DNA of 37,759 nucleotides. Source: Acidimicrobiales bacterium AG-410-I20. GTDB lineage: Bacteria > Actinomycetota > Acidimicrobiia > Acidimicrobiales > MedAcidi-G1. Shown piece after piece: positions 1-7,155 of the stretch; the stretch's first letter is position 1; each line of letters starts with the position of its first letter. The stretch covers positions 1 to 37,759 of the forward strand of contig CATISD010000038.1 of assembly GCA_949538625.1 (NCBI GenBank), written 5' to 3'. The notes under the pieces are model-generated. The model was not told the origin of the DNA and searched no databases. It saw nothing but the letters and a program-made list of their open reading frames with translations. A program made the translations under genes and the position numbers.

Positions 1-186
1 CAATCAGGGGCTTTCGCTGAAGAGTGGGTTACCGAAGCTCACTCTGGTAGAGAAAACTTCTATGCATTAGAAGAAAAAGGTCGCGAGCATCGTATCGAGC
101 AAGTCGGTTCAAAGTTACGTGCGATGATGCCGTGGATTAGCGAAGGAAAAGTTTCTGTACAAGAAGCTTCAGGTGGGCAGGGCTAG
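1..186 (+). CDS. ilvC: Ketol-acid reductoisomerase, C-terminal end (partial)
   Basis: Open from base 1 to a TAG at 184-186, giving 61 codons of the C-terminus; the start lies outside the window. The residues SGAFAEEW, the GRENF segment, the EVGSK-like EQVGSKLR and the terminal MMPWI are the conserved C-terminal helices of class I ketol-acid reductoisomerase. This NADPH- and Mg-dependent enzyme converts acetolactate or acetohydroxybutyrate to the dihydroxy acids of the valine, isoleucine and leucine pathway in the cytoplasm. A tail of about 15 residues follows MPWI. The next gene starts 8 bases later on the same strand. Identification rests on recognised family residues. Confidence 0.88.
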   Translation, partial: QSGAFAEEWVTEAHSGRENFYALEEKGREHRIEQVGSKLRAMMPWISEGKVSVQEASGGQG

Positions 187-194
187 CAAAGGCT

Positions 195-1103
195 ATGGCT
201 GGCTCAGCCGACAATTCAGAAGATTCTTCTATAGTTTGGCGCGAACTCAGTCGTAGAGCAGCTCTTGTTTCACATCGACTTATTGGATGGATCTACTGGG
301 ATCCGGACGCTATTGCTAATTATGCAGCGCTTGGAGTACCAGATGGCATCGGGTACTACATCGCTACACGCGGAGCATCTCTTGGTGCAGCAGGAAATTC
401 CGCTGTTACGGCAGCGTTTTATTCGATTCATCCTACATTTGTAGAAAGAAGCCTCGATTTATGTCGAGAGCACACAACTTTTGAAGAGGCAGCAGCGGCT
501 CGCGATAGGGCAGTGGCATCCGGGTTAAAGAGGTTTTCGCCAGAAATATGTGAACCACTTGTATCGATGGAGTCGAAATTATGGGACGCTGCAGAAAGCC
601 TCCCAGTCGCTGGACGTGTTTTATTTTCCTCTCTAATTCAATGGACCCGCCATACGGATCCACTCGTGTCATCTTGGCTGGCAGTCAATGCGATTCGCGA
701 GTGGCGTGGAGATACTCATTGGGCAATCCAAATAAGCGAAGATCTTGATGAAAGTATGACGGGGATCCTTGACGGCGCCTGGCGAGGCTACGAAGGTGAT
801 TGGCTGCCGCGAAGCCGTGGAGCTGACGACAGCGCTCTTGAAGGGGCTTATATAAAACTAGAGCAACGCGGATTAGCAAAAGATCACAAAGTCACTGATA
901 AAGGCCTTCAGTACAGGCAAGAGCTTGAGGATCATCTAGACGATTTAGCCAGCGCGGCTTGGAAATCTTTTGGTTTGGAAGAAACGATTCGCTTTATTGA
1001 CCTACTTGAACCAGTTGGTCCGCGTTTTGTCGAACGCATCGATCAAACGGCAGGACCAAATTGGATGCCGGCGGCACGCGACAACCGTCCAAGCGACCGC
1101 TAG
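195..1103 (+). CDS. SCO6745/SalK-like protein
   Basis: 302 residues. The N-terminal pattern (RRAALVSHRLIGWIYW, an ALG..DGIGYYIATRGASLGAA segment, then a FYSIHP motif around residue 75) matches the actinobacterial SCO6745 or SalK-like family, whose biochemical role is unclear. The C-terminal third, with a short EGAYIKLEQRGLA..HKVTDKG segment, resembles a winged-helix-like module, as usual in this family. No signal peptide or membrane segment is visible. It begins 8 bases after ilvC, so it may be co-transcribed. ATG at 195 follows a modest AAAGG at very short spacing, so the start could be slightly different. Function is not assigned. Confidence 0.7.
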   Translation: MAGSADNSEDSSIVWRELSRRAALVSHRLIGWIYWDPDAIANYAALGVPDGIGYYIATRGASLGAAGNSAVTAAFYSIHPTFVERSLDLCREHTTFEEAAAARDRAVASGLKRFSPEICEPLVSMESKLWDAAESLPVAGRVLFSSLIQWTRHTDPLVSSWLAVNAIREWRGDTHWAIQISEDLDESMTGILDGAWRGYEGDWLPRSRGADDSALEGAYIKLEQRGLAKDHKVTDKGLQYRQELEDHLDDLASAAWKSFGLEETIRFIDLLEPVGPRFVERIDQTAGPNWMPAARDNRPSDR

Positions 1104-1132
1104 TTCTTTTTTACTTGAATTGAATCCAAGAT

Positions 1133-2338
1133 TTAGTTGAGGCGCTGAACCACCATCGCCATTCCCTGTCCGCCGCCAACACACATAGACTCAACACCGA
1201 ATTCTTTGTCGGCGTCCTCTAGTCCATTAAGCAACGTGGTCATGATGCGAGCTCCGGTCATACCGAATGGATGACCGAGGGCGATAGCTCCGCCATTTAC
1301 ATTTAGCTTCTCTAAGTCAATGCCAACTTGATCTGCTGAAGGCAGAACCTGAGCAGCGAAAGCTTCGTTGATTTCAAAAAGGTCAATATCATCCGGAGTC
1401 ATATTTGCTCTGCCTAATGCCTGTTTAATTGCATCCACAGGACCAAGTCCCATGATTTCCGGATTAAGAGCAGAAACGCCTGAAGATATGATTTTCGCTA
1501 TAGGAGTTATGCCTAACTCTGCTGCTCGTGTTTCACTCATTACTACTACAGCTGCTGCTCCATCGTTAAGAGGGCACGCATTTCCAGCAGTAACAGTTCC
1601 ATTTTCACGGAACACTGGCTGGAGTTGTGAAACTTTTTCATAGGTTGTTCCAGCACGGATACCATCATCAGCAGAGACGACAGTTCCATCAGGTAGCACA
1701 TAGGGAGTGATTTCACGTTCGAAGAAACCGCGATTTTGAGCATCCTCTGCTCGGTTTTGGGAACGAACACCCCATTCATCTTGAGCTTGTTTTGAGACAT
1801 TCTGTGACTCAGCAACATTCTCTGCGGTTTGACCCATCGCTATGTAAAGATCTGGGAGACCTTCAGTGGGAGCCCAATCTCCGGATTCGCCACCGCTTCT
1901 AGACGCTGTTCGTTCTTCTGCCTCGGCAAACCTTTCGTTATGTGAAGCGGTGTCAGAGGCCCCGTAACCGTAGCGGCTAACGCAATCTACGCCGCCTGCT
2001 ATAAAGGCATCTCCTTCACCCGCCATAATTGCATGAGCGGCCATACGGATTGTTTGCAAAGAAGAAGAACAATAACGATTCACGGTCACACCTGGTGCTT
2101 CAAGCCCTGCACGAAGACTTACAACGCGGCCTAGATTAAATCCTTGTTCACCACCAGGCTGAGCGGTACCCCAAATAACATCTTCGATTTCTTCACGAGG
2201 AAGTTCAGGAACTTTGTTTAGCACTGAATCAACGATAAAAGCAGACATATCATCAGGTCTTGCCTCAATTAAACTACCTTTTCCTGCACGGCCGATCGGG
2301 GTTCGGCCTGTAGCAACTATTACGGCTTCGGACATCAT
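1133..2338 (-). CDS. Thiolase (acetyl-CoA acyltransferase)
   Basis: 401 residues, full length for a type II or trifunctional-type thiolase. Visible catalytic elements are the nucleophile in NRYCSSSLQ (Cys90), NEAFAAQ, GHPFGMTGAR with His356, and the C-terminal CVGGGQG with Cys386. It cleaves 3-ketoacyl-CoA with CoA or condenses two acetyl-CoA, so it serves beta-oxidation or acetoacetyl-CoA formation in the cytoplasm. It is a monocistron convergent with the gene at 195. The AGGAGA ribosome site lies 2 bases from the first ATG and 5 bases from the second, so the second ATG (2335) may be the true start. Substrate chain length cannot be read from sequence. Confidence 0.92.
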   Translation of the reverse strand: MMSEAVIVATGRTPIGRAGKGSLIEARPDDMSAFIVDSVLNKVPELPREEIEDVIWGTAQPGGEQGFNLGRVVSLRAGLEAPGVTVNRYCSSSLQTIRMAAHAIMAGEGDAFIAGGVDCVSRYGYGASDTASHNERFAEAEERTASRSGGESGDWAPTEGLPDLYIAMGQTAENVAESQNVSKQAQDEWGVRSQNRAEDAQNRGFFEREITPYVLPDGTVVSADDGIRAGTTYEKVSQLQPVFRENGTVTAGNACPLNDGAAAVVVMSETRAAELGITPIAKIISSGVSALNPEIMGLGPVDAIKQALGRANMTPDDIDLFEINEAFAAQVLPSADQVGIDLEKLNVNGGAIALGHPFGMTGARIMTTLLNGLEDADKEFGVESMCVGGGQGMAMVVQRLN

Positions 2339-2504
2339 GTTCTCCTAACTATGCTGGCTACAAATTTCACCAGTTTTCATAATCCTAACCAGAAGCAGGT
2401 GATGGGTAGAACCGGAGAAATAAAAAATTTAAAGAAGTGCTGAAGATGCCACGTTTTATAAGGCTGAGCCACTACAGTCAAATCATTCAATTATTGGAGG
2501 CACA

Positions 2505-2972
2505 ATGCTTGAAGAAGGAAACCCAGCACCACAATTTTCAGCACCAGATCAGCATGGAAACATGATTAACCTTGAAGACTTTTCTGGCCAATGGATAGCT
2601 CTTTGGTGGTACCCCAAAGCAAGCACACCTGGTTGAATGCTTGAAGGAGGAGGGTTCCGTGACCGAACTCTCGAATTTAAAGCCCTGAATGCAGTAATCA
2701 TTGGTGCAAGTTTCGACACTATCGAAGAACAAAAAGCATTTGCCGAAAACCAAAACTATGAATTTTCTCTACTTTCAGACCCTGATCGCACAATGGGCGA
2801 GGCATATAAAGTAATTCGCCCCCCTGATCACCCATTGGTCAGCCTTCCAGAACGGGTTACTTATTTGATTTCCCCTGACGGGTTGATCGCTAAGGCTTAT
2901 GACCCTAGTAGCGCGACAAGTTTAGATGAGCATTCCGCACAGTTGCTCATTGACATAGAAGAGTTGAGTTGA
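2505..2972 (+). CDS. Peroxiredoxin (BCP/AhpC-TSA type), predicted selenoprotein with Sec44
   Basis: ATG at 2505 follows a GGAGG 4 bases away. The frame is open to a TGA at 2634-2636 and then continues without interruption to a second TGA at 2970-2972, giving 155 residues if the first TGA is read. Upstream residues are WWYPKASTPG and downstream MLEGGGFRD; the family consensus is YPKA.TPGCT.EA..FRD, so TGA occupies the peroxidatic Cys position exactly. No Cys occurs anywhere else in the product. The later FRD, GASFD, SDPDR and PERVTYLI motifs are intact, which argues against decay. A stem-loop follows the TGA (2650-2672). Predicted role: selenol-dependent reduction of peroxides in the cytoplasm. 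The stop overlaps the next gene's TTG. Pseudogenisation is the alternative. Confidence 0.82.
2650..2672 (+). promoter_or_regulatory. Candidate bacterial SECIS stem-loop of the peroxiredoxin gene
   Basis: Starting 13 bases after the TGA at 2634-2636, GAGGGUUC (2650-2657) pairs with GAACUCUC (2665-2672) in eight consecutive pairs (one G-U), leaving the 7-base loop CGUGACC. A GU dinucleotide sits in the apical loop at 2659-2660. Bacterial SECIS elements that bind SelB are short hairpins directly downstream of UGA with a GU in the apical loop. No clear bulged U is present in the stem, so the match is incomplete. This is inference from pairing by eye, not a folded energy model. Confidence 0.5.
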
Positions 2973-4174
2973 TAGACCGCCCGCTTCAAGGATTAAGTGT
3001 CGTTGAAGGTTCAGCCTTTGTTGCTGCACCTTCTGGTGGTATGACTCTGGCGCAACTTGGCGCTGATGTCATACGATTTGATCAAATTGGCGGGGGTATT
3101 GATCATAAAAGGTGGCCTCTCACAGAAAACGGAGTAAGCCTTTACTGGAACGGATTGAATAAAGGGAAGCGTTCGCTTGCAGTAAATTTGCGTGATCCGG
3201 AAGCTCAAGAGCTGCTTTCAACCTTGATATCTAAGGCTCGAAACTTTATTACGAACTTTCCGGCAGTGGGTTGGCTCGCCTATGACGAGCTTCAGCGAAA
3301 ATGTCAAAACCTAGTCATGGTTTCTATTGTTGGGAGCCATGATGGGGCAACAGCGGTTGATTACACGGTGAACTGCGCTGTCGGCTACCCAAACGCAACT
3401 GGTTATCCCGATGACCCGAGGCCAGTAAATAATGTCGTTCCGGCTTGGGATCTTATGTGCGGCCAGATGGCAGCATTAGGTTTATTAGCTGCTGATAGAT
3501 ATCGAACTCAAAATGGTCATGGGGATCTAGTGACACTCGCATTAACAGATGTCGCTTTAGCGGCATTGGGAATGCTTGGCGGAATCGCTGAAGCTCAGAT
3601 CACAAAAACGGAGAGGCCATCGATCGGAAATGATTTATATGGAGCCTACGGAACGGACTTCTTGACAAAAGATGGTCGTCGAGTGATGGTAGTAGCGATA
3701 AGCCAAAAGCAATGGAAAGGCCTCCAAGAAGCAACACAGGCAACCGCACAGGTGGAGGAATTGGCTTCGTCTTTAGGAGTTGATTTCTCGGATGAAGGCG
3801 AAAGGTATTTAGCTCGAGGCAGATTAACTGAATTGTTTACTCCATGGTTCACAGATAGAACTTTCAAAGAAGTTTCAGATACTTTAGACATGCACGGCGT
3901 CTGCTGGGGGCCCTATCAGTCTTTTGTTGAGCTGGTTGAAGACGATGAGCGCTGCTCTACTCAGAACCCTTTGTTCTCGAATCTTGAACAACCAGGAGTT
4001 GGGACGCATTTGGTTCCAGGTTCCCCACTCGCATTTTCAGAGGTTGGGGATCGTGGAGCGATGACCGCTCCACGATTAGGAGAGCACACCGAACAGATCC
4101 TCTCAGAAGATCTTGGGCTCACTCAATCAGTCATAGGCTCGCTCATTGATCGAGGTGTAGTAGCAGCCTCTTAA
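2969..4174 (+). CDS. mct: CaiB/BaiF-type 2-methylfumaryl-CoA isomerase-like protein
   Basis: 401 residues beginning at TTG, overlapping the peroxiredoxin stop by 4 bases (TTGA), so translation is probably coupled. It is a class III CoA-transferase fold protein. Segments such as VVEGSAFVAAPSGGMTLAQL, GADVIRFDQIGGGID, NGLNKGKRS, ITNFPAVGW, AVDYTVN and VPAWDL match what I know of Chloroflexus 2-methylfumaryl-CoA isomerase (mesaconyl-C1-CoA to mesaconyl-C4-CoA, intramolecular CoA transfer). Asp161 in PAWDL aligns with the catalytic Asp165 of that enzyme. The C-terminal LFSNLEQPG, PGSPLAFSEV and APRLGEHT segments also agree. No other 3-hydroxypropionate-cycle gene is in the window. A different acyl-CoA substrate remains possible. 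Confidence 0.82.
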   Translation: MIDRPLQGLSVVEGSAFVAAPSGGMTLAQLGADVIRFDQIGGGIDHKRWPLTENGVSLYWNGLNKGKRSLAVNLRDPEAQELLSTLISKARNFITNFPAVGWLAYDELQRKCQNLVMVSIVGSHDGATAVDYTVNCAVGYPNATGYPDDPRPVNNVVPAWDLMCGQMAALGLLAADRYRTQNGHGDLVTLALTDVALAALGMLGGIAEAQITKTERPSIGNDLYGAYGTDFLTKDGRRVMVVAISQKQWKGLQEATQATAQVEELASSLGVDFSDEGERYLARGRLTELFTPWFTDRTFKEVSDTLDMHGVCWGPYQSFVELVEDDERCSTQNPLFSNLEQPGVGTHLVPGSPLAFSEVGDRGAMTAPRLGEHTEQILSEDLGLTQSVIGSLIDRGVVAAS

Positions 4175-4227
4175 AGGCTAATTAATTGCTACTAAAGAGT
4201 AATCGTCTTAAGAAATTTCAAATGGCA

Positions 4228-4254
4228 ATACCTATCTGTTTTTCAGATAGGTAT
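4228..4254. terminator. Perfect 11-bp inverted repeat, possible bidirectional terminator
   Basis: ATACCTATCTG (4228-4238) and CAGATAGGTAT (4244-4254) are exact reverse complements around a TTTTT loop. It sits 54 bases after the mct-like stop and about 110 bases before whiB. There is no strong T-run after it on the + strand (CTTCTC follows), so it may terminate weakly, act as an mRNA 3' stabiliser, or bind a protein. Confidence 0.45.
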
Positions 4255-4323
4255 CTTCTCTAAGAATTATTAGAAATCTCTTTACTCTTGCCGATCTTTT
4301 TCGTACTGTCGCGCGAGGTGTAA

Positions 4324-4341
4324 GACCAAAAATATTTGGTC
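4324..4341. promoter_or_regulatory. Palindrome directly upstream of the whiB-like gene
   Basis: GACCAAA (4324-4330) and TTTGGTC (4335-4341) form a perfect 7-bp inverted repeat with an AATA spacer. It ends a few bases before the GGGGAG ribosome site and 20 bases before the TTG start. The symmetry and position fit an operator, possibly autoregulatory; an RNA hairpin is also possible. No matching site was found elsewhere by eye. Confidence 0.35.
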
Positions 4342-4361
4342 GAGTAGGGGAGAAAATTAAA

Positions 4362-4700
4362 TTGTTTGAGATCTCGGTAAAAATGCCCGATGAATATCCA
4401 ACCATGGGTTGGGTCGACCAAGGCAGTTGCCGAGGAGAAAGTTCACTATTCTTTGCACCCTTTGCAGAACGTCCAGAAGCAAGAGTTAGACGCGAAGCTA
4501 AAGCTCGTAAAATCTGTGAATCCTGCCCTTCTGTTGATCCATGTAAGGCATACGCACGAGAAAATCGAGAACTTGGATTTTGGGGAGGCGAATCAGAATC
4601 AGAAAGAGCTACCGCTGGATTCGCTCCGACAACTCCAATCATTGGTAGACGCCAAGTAGCAGCCCAACGAGCAGCAGCAGCACTAAATCGCACTGGGTGA
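4362..4700 (+). CDS. WhiB-family transcriptional regulator
   Basis: 112 residues. Four cysteines that ligate the [4Fe-4S] cluster are visible: Cys23 in GSCRGE, then Cys52, Cys55 and Cys61 in ICESCPSVDPC. The following GFWGGESESER is the family G-[VI]-W-G-G turn and basic region. WhiB proteins are redox- or NO-sensitive partners of the sigma factor and are restricted to Actinomycetota and their phages, so this gene anchors the taxonomy. A TTG start is chosen because GGGGAG lies 8-9 bases upstream; ATG at 4383 would remove 7 residues and has no clear ribosome site. The C-terminus is Ala/Arg rich. Which WhiB paralogue this is cannot be decided here. Confidence 0.93.
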   Translation: MFEISVKMPDEYPTMGWVDQGSCRGESSLFFAPFAERPEARVRREAKARKICESCPSVDPCKAYARENRELGFWGGESESERATAGFAPTTPIIGRRQVAAQRAAAALNRTG

Positions 4701-4824
4701 TTATCAAAGACGTAGAAATTGATTAACTGCTTTCTGCCGATAGTCAATCCATAAACCACTTATAGAATGCTGATGTGGCTATTGTTGCAATCTGTCACGT
4801 TTAATATTGAATAGGAAAACACTC

Positions 4825-5148
4825 ATGAACGACAGCCTTAGTTCTACAACACAGGTTGACTCCAGCACTCAGATGTTTTCCAAGTCAATGATCATTTCTG
4901 GGATTCGCTGCTTGCTTTCTTATATTGTTTTCCCTTGGCTTCTCCCGCTTTTAGGGGTAGCAGGAAGCGTAGGTCCACTTATTGGCATTCCTATTGCCTT
5001 AGTTGCGATTTGGTTCAATCTTTCGAGCATTAAACGATTCATGAAAGCTCAGCATCGTTTAAGGAAGATAGTTATTCCTATCAATGCAGCAGTTATTGCA
5101 TTGCTTCTTATTTTGATTGGGGTCGACATTGCAGAGCTCATTGATTAA
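4825..5148 (+). CDS. Small membrane protein, unknown
   Basis: 107 residues from ATG 4825, which follows AGGA by 8 bases; a TTG at 4807 would add six residues and overlap the ribosome site. About three hydrophobic segments are visible: residues 22-42, 46-62 and 82-102. A basic stretch (KRFMKAQHRLRK) between the second and third probably faces the cytoplasm. I do not recognise the family. It is followed 9 bases later by the YbaN-like gene, so the two are likely co-transcribed. Confidence 0.7.
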   Translation: MNDSLSSTTQVDSSTQMFSKSMIISGIRCLLSYIVFPWLLPLLGVAGSVGPLIGIPIALVAIWFNLSSIKRFMKAQHRLRKIVIPINAAVIALLLILIGVDIAELID

Positions 5149-5157
5149 AGAAACAAA

Positions 5158-5592
5158 ATGACTGAAATTAAGAACGAGTCAAAACAACTATTAAGTCGAA
5201 AACCTGCCCGTATTTTCTGGGCCACTATCGGTTGTATTTCCGTAGCTATTGGAGGCATCGGGATAGTCGTACCAGGACTTCCAACTACGGTATTCATGAT
5301 TATTGGAGCATCATGCTTTGCCCGCTCCGTTCCGCGGTTCGAACAATGGATTCTGGATCTACCTGCTATCGGCCCAATGGTGAAGGATTATCGCAGCGGA
5401 CTGGGAATGCCAAGAAGAGCAAAACAGATTGCAATATCAATAATCGTTATAACAAGTGGAGTTAGCGCCGGGGTTTTGATTAATTCCCTTGTCGTTCGTC
5501 TCGTGGTGATTGGTGTAGGACTCGCAGGAGTCTTATACATCCTCAAGCGGGTACCAACACGTGAGAAAGTTTTAGAACAGAAGAATCTCTAA
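5158..5592 (+). CDS. YbaN/DUF454 family inner membrane protein
   Basis: 144 residues. The hallmark block is FWATIGCISVAIGGIGIVVPGLPTT followed by CFARS.PRFEQWIL and GPMVKDYR, the DUF454 (YbaN) pattern: two closely spaced helices, then an amphipathic W..H/D motif, then two further helices near residues 87-125. Length is typical for the family. Molecular function is unknown. ATG at 5158 lies 9 bases after the preceding stop. Confidence 0.85.
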   Translation: MTEIKNESKQLLSRKPARIFWATIGCISVAIGGIGIVVPGLPTTVFMIIGASCFARSVPRFEQWILDLPAIGPMVKDYRSGLGMPRRAKQIAISIIVITSGVSAGVLINSLVVRLVVIGVGLAGVLYILKRVPTREKVLEQKNL

Positions 5593-5651
5593 CGCAACCT
5601 TCGAAACTGTAATAGGTGAAGTTAAAGCAGAACTACGGAAACTAATCAACT

Positions 5652-5849
5652 GTGAACGGAAATACTAAAAAAGACTCTTGGGTAAGTCGAAACCGATACG
5701 TCGCGTTCGTAATAACTATCGGATTCATTGACTTCATAGTTCGAGGGTTGATACGAGGACAATTGAACGTTCCCTCCCTCGCTCTCGTAGTTATCGCTAC
5801 ACTCGCCGCTTCTCACGCTGACAAAAAACGTAAAGAAGAGAACAAGTAA
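5652..5849 (+). CDS. Small predicted membrane protein, unknown
   Basis: 65 residues from GTG at 5652. Two hydrophobic stretches (VAFVITIGFIDFIV and SLALVVIATLAA) are flanked by basic residues, ending in a charged KKRKEENK tail. No family recognised. It lies 59 bases after the YbaN-like gene and converges on glutamate dehydrogenase, 8 bases away. Ribosome site is poor, so the start is uncertain; the ordered hydrophobic and charged pattern argues that it is real. Confidence 0.5.
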   Translation: MNGNTKKDSWVSRNRYVAFVITIGFIDFIVRGLIRGQLNVPSLALVVIATLAASHADKKRKEENK

Positions 5850-5857
5850 CCACCTAA

Positions 5858-7126
5858 TTAAGGGAAAATTCCACGCTGGTTATAAACAGTTTTTAAACGT
5901 TGAAGGGCAACGGCGTAAGCGGCATCCCGCCGAGAAGAAGAACCAAGGTCTTCTCTTAGTTTTGCAACAGAATCAGCTGCAGACCAAAGAATTTCGCGTA
6001 AACGATAATCAACGTCGTCAAGATCCCATCGTTGAGCTGACCTATTTTGCAGCCATTCAAAGTAAGAGACGATTACCCCTCCTGCATTGACTAAAATATC
6101 TGGAAGAATGTCAACGTTTTTTTGACTTAGAATTTCTTCTGCTTCCAATGTTGTAGGTCCGTTTGCTGCCTCTACAACTACTTTTGCTCGTATGTCATTC
6201 GCGTTATCTATATTTATCTGATTTTCCAAAGCTGCCGGAATCAGTATGTCAACGTCCATCGACCAGAGATCCGAAGGTTCTATCTGATCGGCATTTGGAT
6301 ATCCCTCCACTGATCCGTGTTCTTGTACCCAGTCTGTGAGGTCAAAGGCATCAATACCATCTTCATCAGCTATTGATCCAGCGTGATCAGATACTGCTAG
6401 CACTTTCGCTCCGTGGACTTGAAGAATTCTTCCCGTGGCGCTACCGACATTGCCCCATCCTTGCAAAGCAACGGTTGCACTTGATAAATCAAAGCCAACT
6501 TCGTCTGCCCAGTGTTGAAGACAAAAAACTACGCCTTGACCAGTGGCCTTTTCACGACCATGACTACCTCCAGTTTCAAGGGTTTTACCAGTTACGACTC
6601 GCTTAACGTTTTGTCTTTCAGATGAGCCTGTTGAATTTGCATAGGTGTCCATCATCCAAACCATTGTTTGAGAGTTACTTCCAAGGTCAGGGGCGGGAAT
6701 GTCATAATCAGGTCCGATGTTTCCTCCCAAACTATGTGTGAATCGACGGACGACTCGTTCAAGTTCTTCGCTACTACAAAGATGAGGATCAAAAGAGATG
6801 CCTCCTTTTGCTCCTCCGAAGGGGATGTCACATAATGCAGATTTCCACGTCATCCATGAAGCTAAAGCTTTGACTTCATCCAGGTTCACCATCGGACTGA
6901 ATCTGACCCCTCCTTTGTAAGGGCCAAGAACGTTATTGTGTTGAATGCGGTATCCAGTGAAAACTTCAAATCGGCTATCGTCCATTTTGACGGGAAAGTT
7001 TACAATGATCTCATTCTTAGGTTGAGAGAGTATTTGTCGGAGATCATCGGAAAGTCCGATTAGATCTGCTCCGCGGTTGAACTGTGTTAAAGCGGTGGCG
7101 AATAAACTTGATTCCATTTCTGACAT
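5858..7126 (-). CDS. Glutamate (Glu/Leu/Phe/Val family) dehydrogenase
   Basis: 422 residues, the length of the hexameric GdhA/RocG class. Substrate and catalytic residues are visible as Lys71 (GPYKGGVRF), Lys95 (WMTWKSAL), Lys107 (PFGGAKGG) and Asp147 (PAPDLGS). The nucleotide-binding fold begins near residue 220 with GWGNVGSATG. The enzyme interconverts glutamate with 2-oxoglutarate and ammonia in the cytoplasm; cofactor preference cannot be decided from sequence alone. The ATG follows GGAGAAGAA directly. It lies 29 bases after the P-type ATPase gene on the same strand, so it may be in that transcript. Confidence 0.92.
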   Translation of the reverse strand: MSEMESSLFATALTQFNRGADLIGLSDDLRQILSQPKNEIIVNFPVKMDDSRFEVFTGYRIQHNNVLGPYKGGVRFSPMVNLDEVKALASWMTWKSALCDIPFGGAKGGISFDPHLCSSEELERVVRRFTHSLGGNIGPDYDIPAPDLGSNSQTMVWMMDTYANSTGSSERQNVKRVVTGKTLETGGSHGREKATGQGVVFCLQHWADEVGFDLSSATVALQGWGNVGSATGRILQVHGAKVLAVSDHAGSIADEDGIDAFDLTDWVQEHGSVEGYPNADQIEPSDLWSMDVDILIPAALENQINIDNANDIRAKVVVEAANGPTTLEAEEILSQKNVDILPDILVNAGGVIVSYFEWLQNRSAQRWDLDDVDYRLREILWSAADSVAKLREDLGSSSRRDAAYAVALQRLKTVYNQRGIFP

Positions 7127-7155
7127 TTCTTCTCCGTCTAACTCCTTCCCAGACC

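Noticed and set aside
2637-2972. Stand-alone 111-residue protein starting at ATG 2637
   Set aside because: It lacks the N-terminal third of a peroxiredoxin. The in-frame upstream part with a ribosome site shows the real gene starts at 2505 and passes the TGA.
2505-2972. TGA in the peroxiredoxin as general recoding to Trp or Gly (alternative genetic code)
   Set aside because: TGA is the natural stop of several intact genes here, and Trp is encoded by TGG throughout; only catalytic-Cys positions carry in-frame TGA.
4390-4659. 89-residue ORF overlapping the whiB-like gene in another frame
   Set aside because: No recognisable features; the overlapping frame has the complete four-Cys WhiB pattern.
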